Notes under the pieces: model-generated
Seen by the model: the letters and a program-made list of their open reading frames with translations, nothing else
Databases searched by the model: none
What the model was told of the DNA's origin: nothing
Origin: Aquifex sp.
Lineage (GTDB): Bacteria; Aquificota; Aquificia; Aquificales; Aquificaceae
Reading direction: 5' to 3'
Assembly (NCBI GenBank): GCA_003978875.1
Contig: QNXQ01000103.1
Location: forward strand, 1-6,459
DNA: 6,459 bases
In this document: positions 1 to 5,585 of the stretch, in pieces
Layout of the letters: each line of letters begins with the position of its first letter
Numbering within the stretch: position 1 is the stretch's first letter
Translations under genes and position numbers: made by a program

Positions 1-84
1 TTTTCCCTCTTTTCTCCATTTTCTTAATGTATTTGGGTGAACTCCAAGCATTTTTGACGCTCGTCCTACTTTGTATGCTTTCAC
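1..84 (-). CDS. N-terminus of IS607-type TnpA serine recombinase (partial, runs off the left edge)
   Basis: Reading leftwards from a GTG at 84-82, an uninterrupted frame gives 28 residues: a start KAYKVGRASKMLGV, then HPNTLRKWRKEGK at the window edge. This is the first helix-turn-helix of a MerR-like DNA-binding domain (G-R-A-S-K-x-L-G-V, then T-L-R-K-W-x-x-x-G-K). It closely matches the start of IS607-family TnpA proteins, where a MerR-type HTH precedes a serine-recombinase catalytic domain. The catalytic domain, with its nucleophilic serine, would lie outside the window, so it is not seen. I chose GTG because family members start within a residue or two of K-A-Y-K; no good ribosome-binding site precedes it. 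The frame is open upstream only to a stop at 129-127. Alternatives are another MerR-like regulator or an excisionase. The HTH is clear; the IS607 assignment is inferred from resemblance. Confidence 0.6.
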   Translation of the reverse strand, partial: MKAYKVGRASKMLGVHPNTLRKWRKEGK

Positions 85-116
85 GAATAAAAACTTAACA
101 TTTCCAAATAAAATTG
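1..116 (-). mobile_element. Probable left end of an IS607-like insertion sequence (boundary not defined)
   Basis: The presence of a TnpA-like start at 84-1 implies that an IS607-like element enters from the left. These elements normally have no terminal inverted repeats and insert by serine-recombinase chemistry at very short core sequences, so the exact end cannot be read from the sequence. The boundary should lie between the TnpA start (84) and the lipoprotein gene, whose stop codon is at 117-119. The right limit given here is arbitrary. A 7 bp inverted repeat (94-100 with 125-131) lies in this zone. Confidence 0.35.
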
Positions 117-131
117 TCAAGTATTGTTAAG
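94..131. repeat. 7 bp inverted repeat CTTAACA/TGTTAAG
   Basis: CTTAACA at 94-100 is the exact reverse complement of TGTTAAG at 125-131, with a 24 nt AT-rich spacer. The left arm is intergenic, just upstream of the TnpA-like start; the right arm lies inside the last codons of the lipoprotein gene. It could be a recombinase binding site at the end of the element, an operator, or chance in AT-rich DNA. The stem is too poor in GC, and lacks a T tract, to be a convincing terminator. Confidence 0.3.
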
Positions 132-608
132 AAATTGGTTAGCTGTTAGCAACCCCTTGGAAAAAGTAGATTTATTGGTAAATATAGAGTTTCCCCGTGT
201 GTAAACGGGAATGTTAGGTTTTCCGAAAACCCAGAGAAAAAGTTTATCCTCAAGAGGGAAACTTTCAAAAATTTTAAATTTACGGAGAGGAGTAAACCGT
301 TCTCCCGCAATTTCTATAAATATTCCCGGTGTAAACAATTCACAATAGGGCTGTTCTATCAAATATAATCTCTCGAGGTATGAGTTAACATAGAGCATTA
401 GGCTATATTTCCTTTCGTTTTGCAAGTCTTTAATAATGACTTTGCACCTATTTTTTCCTGTGTACTTTCTATCCAATACCAAATATCTATATATACCTTG
501 GTTATAATTTTTTAAAAAAAACTCCAAAGGATTTGTAAGGGTTTCCTCTTTTTCCTCGCAGCTGTTTATAAAAAACAGACCTATAAACAAAAGAGCTAAC
601 TTGTGCAT
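117..608 (-). CDS. Small predicted lipoprotein of unknown function
   Basis: This 163-residue protein begins with a short lipoprotein signal: M-H-K, a hydrophobic stretch LALLFIGLFF, then I-N-S-C with the candidate lipidated cysteine at position 17. The mature protein opens with an acidic, flexible segment (C-E-E-K-E-E-T), typical of an exported lipoprotein linker. The body is rich in aromatic and charged residues and has no motif I recognise. Two further cysteines (near residues 55 and 89) could matter in an exported protein. The start ATG is preceded by AAGGAG (615-610) only one base away, closer than usual, but later start codons would destroy the signal peptide. It is divergent from the threonine synthase gene, with 58 nt between them. 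Its 3' end abuts the IS607-like element, so the last residues could have been altered by the insertion. Lipoprotein status is fairly secure; function is unknown. Confidence 0.7.
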   Translation of the reverse strand: MHKLALLFIGLFFINSCEEKEETLTNPLEFFLKNYNQGIYRYLVLDRKYTGKNRCKVIIKDLQNERKYSLMLYVNSYLERLYLIEQPYCELFTPGIFIEIAGERFTPLRKFKIFESFPLEDKLFLWVFGKPNIPVYTRGNSIFTNKSTFSKGLLTANQFLNNT

Positions 609-666
609 ACTCCTTAATTTTAACTTACTAAGGATAGACTCTTTTGTGATATTTTTATTCTAAGTT

Positions 667-1725
667 ATGAATGATTGGCGAGGCATTATAGAACACTACA
701 GGAAATACTTACCCGTGAGTGATAGCACACCTGTTATCACACTTCATGAGGGTAATACACCACTAATAGAAGCTAATAACCTCGCTAAAGCAATTGGTTT
801 TAAGGGAAAAATTTATTTGAAATATGAAGGTTTAAATCCTACGGGTTCTTTTAAAGACAGAGGAATGACACTTGCTATTTCCAAGGCTGTTGAGGCAGGA
901 AAAAAAGCGGTTATCTGTGCCTCTACTGGGAATACTTCGGCTTCCGCAGCAGCTTACGCTGCAAGGGCGGGACTTAAAGCATATGTACTTCTACCTAAAG
1001 GAGCTGTTGCCATAGGAAAACTATCGCAGGCCATGATATACGGAGCTAAAGTTCTCGCCATTCAGGGAACTTTTGATGATGCGCTTTACATAGTAAGGAA
1101 AATAGGAGAAATGTTTCCCGTTGAAATAGTAAATTCCGTGAATCCCTACAGGATAGAAGGCCAAAAAACGGCGGCTTTTGAAATTTGCGATGTTCTCGGA
1201 GATGCTCCCGACTATCATTTCATTCCCGTGGGAAATGCAGGAAATATAACCGCTTACTGGAAAGGGTTTAAAGTTTACTACGAGGAGGGTAAGGTTTCAA
1301 AGTTGCCCAGAATGATGGGATGGCAAGCCGAAGGAGCAGCTCCTATAGTTAAAGGTTATCCCATAAAGAATCCTCAAACTGTAGCAACGGCTATAAGAAT
1401 AGGGAATCCTTACAGTTGGAAATCGGCACTCAAAGCTGCTCAGGAAAGTGGTGGAAGGATTGACGCGGTAAGCGATAGTGAAATACTCTACGCTTATAAA
1501 TTGATAGCTTCTACAGAAGGAGTATTTTGTGAACCCGCATCCGCGGCAAGTGTTGCAGGTCTTATAAAACTCGTTAGAGAAGGTTTCTTCAAAGGAGGAG
1601 AAGTCGTTACGTGTACTCTAACCGGAAACGGTCTCAAAGACCCGGATACGGCCATAAAGGTATGTGAAGACCCGATTACTGTCCCTCCAGAACTGGATGA
1701 AGTTCTGAAAGTTTTAGGTTTCTAA
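667..1725 (+). CDS. thrC: Threonine synthase (PLP-dependent)
   Basis: This 352-residue protein is a full-length short-type threonine synthase, converting O-phospho-L-homoserine and water to L-threonine and phosphate in the cytoplasm, the last step of threonine biosynthesis. Residues 29-33 carry G-N-T-P-L. The PLP-binding lysine is in N-P-T-G-S-F-K-D-R-G-M (Lys63). Next comes A-S-T-G-N-T-S-A-S-A-A (85-95), whose Asn89 normally contacts the PLP ring. The phosphate-binding glycine loop is G-N-A-G-N (189-193), and T-L-T-G-N-G-L-K-D lies near the C-terminus, where the family has a residue contacting the PLP pyridine nitrogen. Length and order match the roughly 350-residue enzymes of Thermus and other thermophiles, which lack the long N-terminal domain of the yeast and E. 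coli type. No ribosome-binding site is obvious ahead of the ATG, and no other threonine-pathway gene is adjacent. The last 12 nt overlap the end of scpA on the other strand. Confidence 0.95.
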   Translation: MNDWRGIIEHYRKYLPVSDSTPVITLHEGNTPLIEANNLAKAIGFKGKIYLKYEGLNPTGSFKDRGMTLAISKAVEAGKKAVICASTGNTSASAAAYAARAGLKAYVLLPKGAVAIGKLSQAMIYGAKVLAIQGTFDDALYIVRKIGEMFPVEIVNSVNPYRIEGQKTAAFEICDVLGDAPDYHFIPVGNAGNITAYWKGFKVYYEEGKVSKLPRMMGWQAEGAAPIVKGYPIKNPQTVATAIRIGNPYSWKSALKAAQESGGRIDAVSDSEILYAYKLIASTEGVFCEPASAASVAGLIKLVREGFFKGGEVVTCTLTGNGLKDPDTAIKVCEDPITVPPELDEVLKVLGF

Positions 1726-2340
1726 AATTTCTATTTCCAAATCTCCGAAAGGTTTTTCTTGGAAAAGTCTAATCTTATTGTCAAAATCGAGATAAAGCAA
1801 AGCCATAAACTGGGGAACCAAATCCCTTTTATTTAGGAAAGTAAAAAAGCTCAACCGCGTACCTACCTCTAAACTCTTGAAAAATTCCCACAACTCTTCC
1901 AAAACATCTTCAAATTTTGAGATATGAATGGGAATTTCTCTCCTTTTTGTACGGGTTCTCTTCCTTGTAGTCTTACTTGTTTTCTTTACCTTTTTGATAC
2001 TCCTCTGTATCTCCTTCAAGTTTGCCTTCAGTTCTTCCTCTATTTCTTTGTACTCCTCTTCAAACATATCGGCGATTTCTTTTAAGGTGTATTTTCTTTC
2101 TCTGGGTTTTCTCGGAGGTTTGGGAAAGAGAACCTCTACTTTCTTTTTCAAAAGGAAAGAAGCAGCCACTATAGCCCTTGCAGGAATTCTTAAGTCGAGA
2201 AGTTCTCTTCTCCTTATTTCTTCTATATAGAGGTTTGCAAGCTCAACTATATCCACTTCCCAAGGGTCGAGCTTTCCTTCTTCTATTAGAGGAAGAATGA
2301 GGAAAAAGGGATGTTCCTCTTCAAAGTGGAAATATTTCAA
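1714..2340 (-). CDS. scpA: Segregation and condensation protein A (kleisin ScpA)
   Basis: This 208-residue protein is the kleisin that bridges the SMC dimer and recruits ScpB in the bacterial condensin complex acting on chromosome compaction and segregation. The N-terminal SMC-binding domain is recognisable in H-P-F-F-L-I-L-P-L-I-E-E-G-K-L-D-P-W-E-V-D, the family's 'LLLxLI...DxxDI' region, followed by A-N-L-Y-I-E-E-I and by A-A-S-F-L-L-K-K-K near 60. The middle (about 80-140) is highly charged: an acidic helix, then a Lys/Arg/Thr-rich stretch. The C-terminal winged helix ends in Q-F-M-A-L-L-Y-L, then I-R-L-F-Q-E-K-P-F-G-D-L, a classic ScpA signature. It is a little short for the family. Its ATG overlaps the Trbp111 stop by 4 nt (ATGA), which suggests translational coupling. 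No scpB or smc gene is visible nearby. Confidence 0.92.
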   Translation of the reverse strand: MKYFHFEEEHPFFLILPLIEEGKLDPWEVDIVELANLYIEEIRRRELLDLRIPARAIVAASFLLKKKVEVLFPKPPRKPRERKYTLKEIADMFEEEYKEIEEELKANLKEIQRSIKKVKKTSKTTRKRTRTKRREIPIHISKFEDVLEELWEFFKSLEVGTRLSFFTFLNKRDLVPQFMALLYLDFDNKIRLFQEKPFGDLEIEILET

Positions 2341-2672
2341 CTGAGTTTTGCCCCTTCCGGTATATCTCTATCGGGTACTATTACGGAAAGCTTTTCTCCG
2401 TCGGATGCCGCAAGCAACATTCCCTGAGATTCTATACCGAATATTTTTCTGGGTTTTAGATTCGCAACTATAACTATTTTCTTCCCTACAAGTTCTTCGG
2501 GACTGTAATATTTAGCTATTCCCGCAACTATAGTCCTTTCCTCGTTTCCCAAAGAAACGGTAAGTTTTAAAAGCTTATCTGAACCTTCTACTTTCTCCGC
2601 AGAAATTACCTTTGCAATTCTCAGGTCTACTTTTAAGAAATCTTCAATTCCTATAACCGCCTTCTCTTCCAT
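2337..2672 (-). CDS. Stand-alone tRNA-binding OB-fold protein Trbp111 (MetG C-terminal-like)
   Basis: This 111-residue protein is a free-standing version of the tRNA-binding domain found at the C-terminus of many methionyl-tRNA synthetases and in EMAPII/Arc1p. In A. aeolicus the homologue is a dimer that binds tRNA structure with little sequence specificity and probably acts as a chaperone or synthetase cofactor. Family hallmarks are I-E-D-F-L-K-V-D-L-R-I-A-K-V at the start, A-E-K-V-E-G-S-D-K-L-L-K-L (25-37), the R-T-I-V-A-G-I strand, then N-L-K-P-R-K-I-F-G-I-E-S-Q-G-M-L-L-A-A near 71-89. Length equals that of the Aquifex protein. The ATG lies 29 nt inside the end of the histidine kinase gene in another frame, and I see no Shine-Dalgarno sequence, so translation may depend on upstream ribosomes. 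The stop overlaps the scpA start. Some annotations label this class metG beta subunit. Confidence 0.93.
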   Translation of the reverse strand: MEEKAVIGIEDFLKVDLRIAKVISAEKVEGSDKLLKLTVSLGNEERTIVAGIAKYYSPEELVGKKIVIVANLKPRKIFGIESQGMLLAASDGEKLSVIVPDRDIPEGAKLS

Positions 2673-3726
2673 GAAAAACTATTTTAATCCTAAACATTCC
2701 ATCCTTATATTCCGCCTTAACTTTCCAACCGAGTTCGTGAATAAGCTTTTTTACTACAGCAAGACCCAGCCCCATTCCCCTCTGGGATTCCCTGTAAAAC
2801 CGTTCAAATATCTTATTTATATCCCTTACAGGTTTTGATGTGTTTTCTACTATCAATTCTCCCTCTCTCAAGAAAACCTTTACCTTTCCGTTTTTTACAT
2901 TATGTTTGAATGCATTAGATATTACATTATCTAAGATTCTTCTTACTACTCTTCTATCCGCAAGAACCTTTACATCTTGTAAATTTGTCTCCACCTCTAT
3001 ATCGGGATACATGCTGGCGAAATCCTTTAAAACTTCGGTAACAAGTTTTTTCAGATTTATTTCTTCTTGTTTTAGCAGAACTTCTTCTGTAAGAGGATTT
3101 AGATTCTTGCTCAAGTATCTTAGCTGGTTTACAGCCATTTCCATACGGTCTATGCTTTCGTCGTTGTATTTCTTTTTTAAAAGTTTCAGGTTTATTATCA
3201 GACTTGTTATAGGTGTGTTCATATCGTGGGCTATATCCCTGGCTACATCCGATATCAGTTCAACAGCTTTCCTTAAAGGAGTTATAGCGTAAAGAGCAAG
3301 TCCGAAGGAAAGGATTAAGTTTACCAGTGTAAACCCTATGAAATATACCCCGTAATCGTAAAAAATTCCTTTAACATCTTCCTGAAATTTTTCTTTTGGA
3401 TAGATAATTTTGAGAACGTCTTTTTCCACACCGGGTATAGGTATGATTATGTAAAGCCCATTTTCATCTTCCATAAGTTGATAGAAATGATTGGGCTTTT
3501 CTACTTCAACTAATTCAAGTTTATACTTTTCCCCTTTAAAGGTATAGGAGTAGTTTACAAGTTCTAAAAATATATTGTGCTTTTGATGGTCTATTTCAAT
3601 TCTTATAAGCAAAATGAATATAACACTTACCAATAGTTCAATAGTCATAAAGAAAATAAGAAAAGCTTTTATAATTGCTTCTTTTTCGTATTGATTTTTG
3701 GGAAGGATTTTACTAATCAAGGACAT
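2644..3726 (-). CDS. Membrane-bound sensor histidine kinase
   Basis: This 360-residue kinase (from the ATG at 3726) has a first membrane helix at about 19-42, an extracytoplasmic sensor region of about 80 residues with no recognised fold, and a second helix at about 124-148. The phosphoacceptor His167 lies in D-I-A-H-D-M-N-T-P-I, followed by the dimerisation helix and an N box (D-N-V-I-S-N-A-F-K-H-N). The usual D-x-G-x-G box is replaced by V-E-N-T-S-K-P-V, a variant known in some kinases. Then come F-E-R-F-Y-R and the G2 box G-M-G-L-G-L-A-V-V. A TTG two codons upstream (3732) is possible, but the ATG is the better choice. The start overlaps the response regulator by 14 nt and the end overlaps Trbp111 by 29 nt. 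The partner is almost certainly the regulator encoded immediately upstream. The stimulus is unknown; the neighbouring outer-membrane protein suggests an envelope signal. Confidence 0.92.
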   Translation of the reverse strand: MSLISKILPKNQYEKEAIIKAFLIFFMTIELLVSVIFILLIRIEIDHQKHNIFLELVNYSYTFKGEKYKLELVEVEKPNHFYQLMEDENGLYIIIPIPGVEKDVLKIIYPKEKFQEDVKGIFYDYGVYFIGFTLVNLILSFGLALYAITPLRKAVELISDVARDIAHDMNTPITSLIINLKLLKKKYNDESIDRMEMAVNQLRYLSKNLNPLTEEVLLKQEEINLKKLVTEVLKDFASMYPDIEVETNLQDVKVLADRRVVRRILDNVISNAFKHNVKNGKVKVFLREGELIVENTSKPVRDINKIFERFYRESQRGMGLGLAVVKKLIHELGWKVKAEYKDGMFRIKIVFHGREGGYRN

Positions 3727-4333
3727 ACCCAAAGCCCTTTATTGCGTGAATGTTAAGCTTTGTCTTCTTCTTCAACGTATTTATTATCACCCTCAAACCG
3801 GTGGGAGATGGATTCCTCATGCAGTTGTAGAGGGTTTCCTTTGAGACAACTTTTCCTCTATTTTTCAAAAGTTTAAGGAGTATGCACCTTTCCACCTCTC
3901 CGAGTTCTAACTCTTCCTCACCCAAAAAGAAGCGACCATCTTTATAAATAAGTTCTCCGTACTGGAGTTTATCACTCTTTAGTCTGGCTTTTAGCCTTAT
4001 CAACAGCTCTTCAGGGTCGAAGGGTTTTTTTATGTAGTCCTCAGCACCCGCTTCAAAACCTTCCGCTATAGTGGAAGTGTCCGTAAGGGCACTGATTATT
4101 AAAGCCGGTGTATCATCCTTGATAAGTTTTAAATATTCTATGAGCTTTATTCCGTTTCCATCACCCAAGTTTACATCTATTATGTAAGCGGTGTAAAATC
4201 CGTTTTCCAGCTTTTCAAGGGCTTCTTCATAGCTGAAGGCTGTATCAACGTTGTACCCGTGAGCTTCGAGGTAATCCTTTAAACTGATGGCGAGAATTTT
4301 ATCATCCTCAACGAGAAGGATTTTTTCTCCCAT
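3713..4333 (-). CDS. OmpR-family response regulator
   Basis: This 206-residue protein has an N-terminal receiver domain (1-120) and a C-terminal winged-helix DNA-binding domain (about 128-206). The receiver shows the acidic pocket E9-D10-D11, the phosphoacceptor Asp53 in Y-I-I-D-V-N-L, the switch Ser81 in L-I-I-S-A, and the conserved Lys103 in K-K-P-F. The effector domain has the OmpR/PhoB layout: a beta hairpin (G-R-F-F-L-G-E-E-E-L-E-L), helices including V-S-K-E-T-L-Y, the recognition-helix region around T-G-L-R-V-I-I-N-T-L-K-K-K, and the terminal wing K-G-F-G-Y-V-L-D. It is somewhat shorter than the usual 220-240 residues, the C-terminus stopping right after the wing. The gene starts 2 nt after the stop of the outer-membrane protein gene and overlaps the kinase gene, so the three probably share a message. 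Targets cannot be read from the sequence. Confidence 0.93.
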   Translation of the reverse strand: MGEKILLVEDDKILAISLKDYLEAHGYNVDTAFSYEEALEKLENGFYTAYIIDVNLGDGNGIKLIEYLKLIKDDTPALIISALTDTSTIAEGFEAGAEDYIKKPFDPEELLIRLKARLKSDKLQYGELIYKDGRFFLGEEELELGEVERCILLKLLKNRGKVVSKETLYNCMRNPSPTGLRVIINTLKKKTKLNIHAIKGFGYVLD

Positions 4334-4335
4334 AC

Positions 4336-5112
4336 TTAAAACCTTATACCCAACTTCACCGACAAACTTCTATCGGTAGCTTCTTCGTTTAATCCTTTAC
4401 TTAAATTGATTGAGGTGTATAAGTTCCTCGTTATATCAAACAGGATAAAAAAGTTTATGTACTTGTTGTAAATACTTCTTACCGAAGACTCTATAAGATC
4501 CATTGAAAAGTTCGCGTACACTGAAGAAAAACTGTATCCGTACCCGAAAGAAAACAGCCAAGTATCCCTTTTTGAAGGATCTCCGCGGAAAGTTCTATCG
4601 ATGTAAAAGAAGAAATCGGATTTTCCTTTAAAGTAATTAAAGAAAAGGGAAGGCGTAAAGTTTACGTATCTGGAGCTTATATCTTTCGAAGCTGTTGGAA
4701 TAGTTATTCTTAAACCCGTGTATATTCCGAGATTTTTTATAAATTTTCTGTAGCTCATGTAGAGTGAAGAATTTCCAAAACCCTTTCCCACATTTCTTAT
4801 GTAAGTGTAATAACGTATTGTATAAGAAACGTAAAACTTCCTAAAAGATGTTGCCAAGGAATAAGAAATACTGTTGGATTCATAATCTTTATCCTTCGAG
4901 TGACTAAAACCCGATTTTAAGTAAAACTTCACCTTTCTTCTCTTTATCGGGATTTCTTTTACGGGACATCCGTACTGGTCTACTATTACAAAAAAAGGTG
5001 TATTGGGACATTTGTCCATACTGTCTTCTACACCGTCGAGGTCGGAATCTTGAAATCCAAAAGAGTAGCTAAAGCTGAAAAGAATAGCTCCTAAAATAAC
5101 CCTCCTGCACAT
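4336..5112 (-). CDS. Outer-membrane beta-barrel protein with N-terminal thrombospondin type-3 motif
   Basis: This 258-residue protein has a signal peptide at about 1-19 (C-R-R, then a hydrophobic core). The mature N-terminus carries one thrombospondin type-3/OmpA-linker repeat: D-S-D-L-D-G-V-E-D-S-M-D-K-C-P-N-T-P (22-39), ending V-D-Q-Y-G-C-P-V, with aspartates placed for calcium and two cysteines (35 and 49) able to pair. From about 60 to the end, alternating aromatic and polar segments (such as F-Y-V-S-Y-T-I-R-Y-Y-T-Y) look like 8-12 membrane beta strands, and the protein ends V-K-L-G-I-R-F, with the terminal Phe of outer-membrane proteins. In OmpA-like proteins this repeat usually follows the barrel; here it precedes it. 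I do not recognise a specific family or substrate. An in-frame ATG with a better-placed ribosome-binding site lies at 5136 but is cut off by a stop codon at 5121-5119. Confidence 0.75.
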   Translation of the reverse strand: MCRRVILGAILFSFSYSFGFQDSDLDGVEDSMDKCPNTPFFVIVDQYGCPVKEIPIKRRKVKFYLKSGFSHSKDKDYESNSISYSLATSFRKFYVSYTIRYYTYIRNVGKGFGNSSLYMSYRKFIKNLGIYTGLRITIPTASKDISSRYVNFTPSLFFNYFKGKSDFFFYIDRTFRGDPSKRDTWLFSFGYGYSFSSVYANFSMDLIESSVRSIYNKYINFFILFDITRNLYTSINLSKGLNEEATDRSLSVKLGIRF

Positions 5113-5118
5113 TTTGTG

Positions 5119-5136
5119 TTAAGTAATTTTATCCAT
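5119..5136 (-). other. Five-codon in-frame leader ORF (MDKIT) ahead of the outer-membrane protein gene
   Basis: Reading leftwards, ATG at 5136-5134 is preceded by GAGAGG with about six bases of spacing, a better initiation signal than anything before the annotated ATG at 5112. It encodes M-D-K-I-T and then TAA (5121-5119), followed in the same frame by H-K and the ATG at 5112. It may be an upstream minigene that feeds ribosomes to the main start, or the remains of an original start interrupted by a nonsense change. At 5107-5102 there is a further AGGAGG inside the main coding region, which does not obviously serve any start. Confidence 0.35.
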
Positions 5137-5187
5137 TTTAATCCTCTCTTTCTCTATATTCCTCCTGCAAACAGTTGGCGTTTTTGA

Positions 5188-5215
5188 TTGCAAAGCTTAT
5201 CAAAAGTGTTAAAAT
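5188..5215 (+). promoter_or_regulatory. Candidate sigma-70-type promoter for the structured RNA
   Basis: TTGCAA at 5188-5193 and TAAAAT at 5210-5215 are separated by 16 bases, a reasonable -35/-10 pair on the plus strand. Transcription would begin near 5221-5223, exactly where the sequence turns from AT-rich to GC-rich. The context is AT-rich, so such hexamers are easy to find by chance. The coincidence with the composition boundary is the main support. Confidence 0.4.
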
Positions 5216-5221
5216 AATATA

Positions 5222-5412
5222 CAGAGGCTCTTGACAGAGACCCCAGCCCCGCGGGGTTAGACTTTGGATTTAGCCCGAAGAAGCCCGAAATGGGTGGAGG
5301 GCACAAAAGTATCTCCCGAGTTCCAGCTTCTTGCGGGAATAGGGAGTAGTAGTTCCTACCCCTTGTATAGGGGTAGCGAAGGACACCTCGTGGGAAGGTG
5401 TGAGTATCATTC
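5222..5412 (+). ncRNA. Candidate structured small RNA, possibly 6S-like
   Basis: About 190 bases of clearly higher GC content stand out between AT-rich flanks and between genes. On the plus strand the segment can fold extensively. Positions 5248-5257 pair with 5385-5394 (10 bp including two G-U pairs), closing a domain. Inside it, 5313-5317 pairs with 5342-5346 and 5320-5324 with 5336-5340, forming a long central hairpin; 5356-5362 pairs perfectly with 5370-5376 around a 7 nt loop. An alternative local hairpin, 5383-5388 with 5396-5401, competes with the long-range helix. A promoter-like pair lies just upstream. Terminal closure and length recall 6S RNA, which regulates RNA polymerase, but I cannot confirm 6S and see internal hairpins that do not fit a simple rod. 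I see no motif of tmRNA, SRP RNA, RNase P RNA or a common riboswitch. Strand is inferred mainly from the promoter. Confidence 0.55.
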
Positions 5413-5441
5413 TTAATTGACATCATTTGCTCATGTACTTT

Positions 5442-5585
5442 CCACGAAAAATTTAAATAACGTGTTTTAGCGTGTCATATTTTGAAATTTCGTGTCTGGC
5501 TTGAAAATCAACAACCTTAAAAATTCCTTACCTTCAGGTCATAAACCAATTTAAATTTTTTGCGGAAAATTTAAATTTTTCGCGG
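5442..5585. repeat. Inverted repeat, 17 bp arms, flanking an AT-rich spacer
   Basis: CCACGAAAAATTTAAAT at 5442-5458 is the reverse complement of ATTTAAATTTTTCGCGG at 5569-5585 with one mismatch. The arms enclose about 110 bases without any supported gene. Within the interval, CGTGT occurs three times on the plus strand (5461-5465, 5471-5475, 5491-5495), twice as CGTGTC. The layout resembles a protein-binding region or the ends of a small mobile element, but no transposase lies between the arms and no target duplication is visible. Confidence 0.5.

Noticed and set aside
1021..1218. Minus-strand reading frame of 65 codons
   Set aside because: It lies wholly inside thrC, antisense, without a start signal or recognisable content.
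1928..2230. Plus-strand reading frame of 100 codons, apparently hydrophobic
   Set aside because: It is antisense to the Lys/Glu-rich middle of scpA, which explains the Phe/Leu/Ser-rich translation.
2840..3292. Plus-strand reading frame of 150 codons
   Set aside because: It is antisense to the well-supported kinase domain and has no independent signal.
5222..5412. RNase P RNA, tmRNA, SRP RNA or a known riboswitch
   Set aside because: I found none of the conserved elements I know for these: no P4 core of RNase P, no tmRNA T arm with tag reading frame, no SRP GGAAGCAGCC-type loop, and no complete cobalamin, TPP or SAM core.
5154..5426. Minus-strand reading frame of 90 codons across the GC-rich intergenic segment
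   Set aside because: It covers exactly the foldable segment, has no ribosome-binding site or recognisable motif, and its composition follows the RNA-like structure rather than protein coding.
5417..5445. Promoter from TTGACA at 5417-5422
   Set aside because: The -35 hexamer is perfect, but no acceptable -10 element lies at 16-18 bases and no gene follows on the plus strand.
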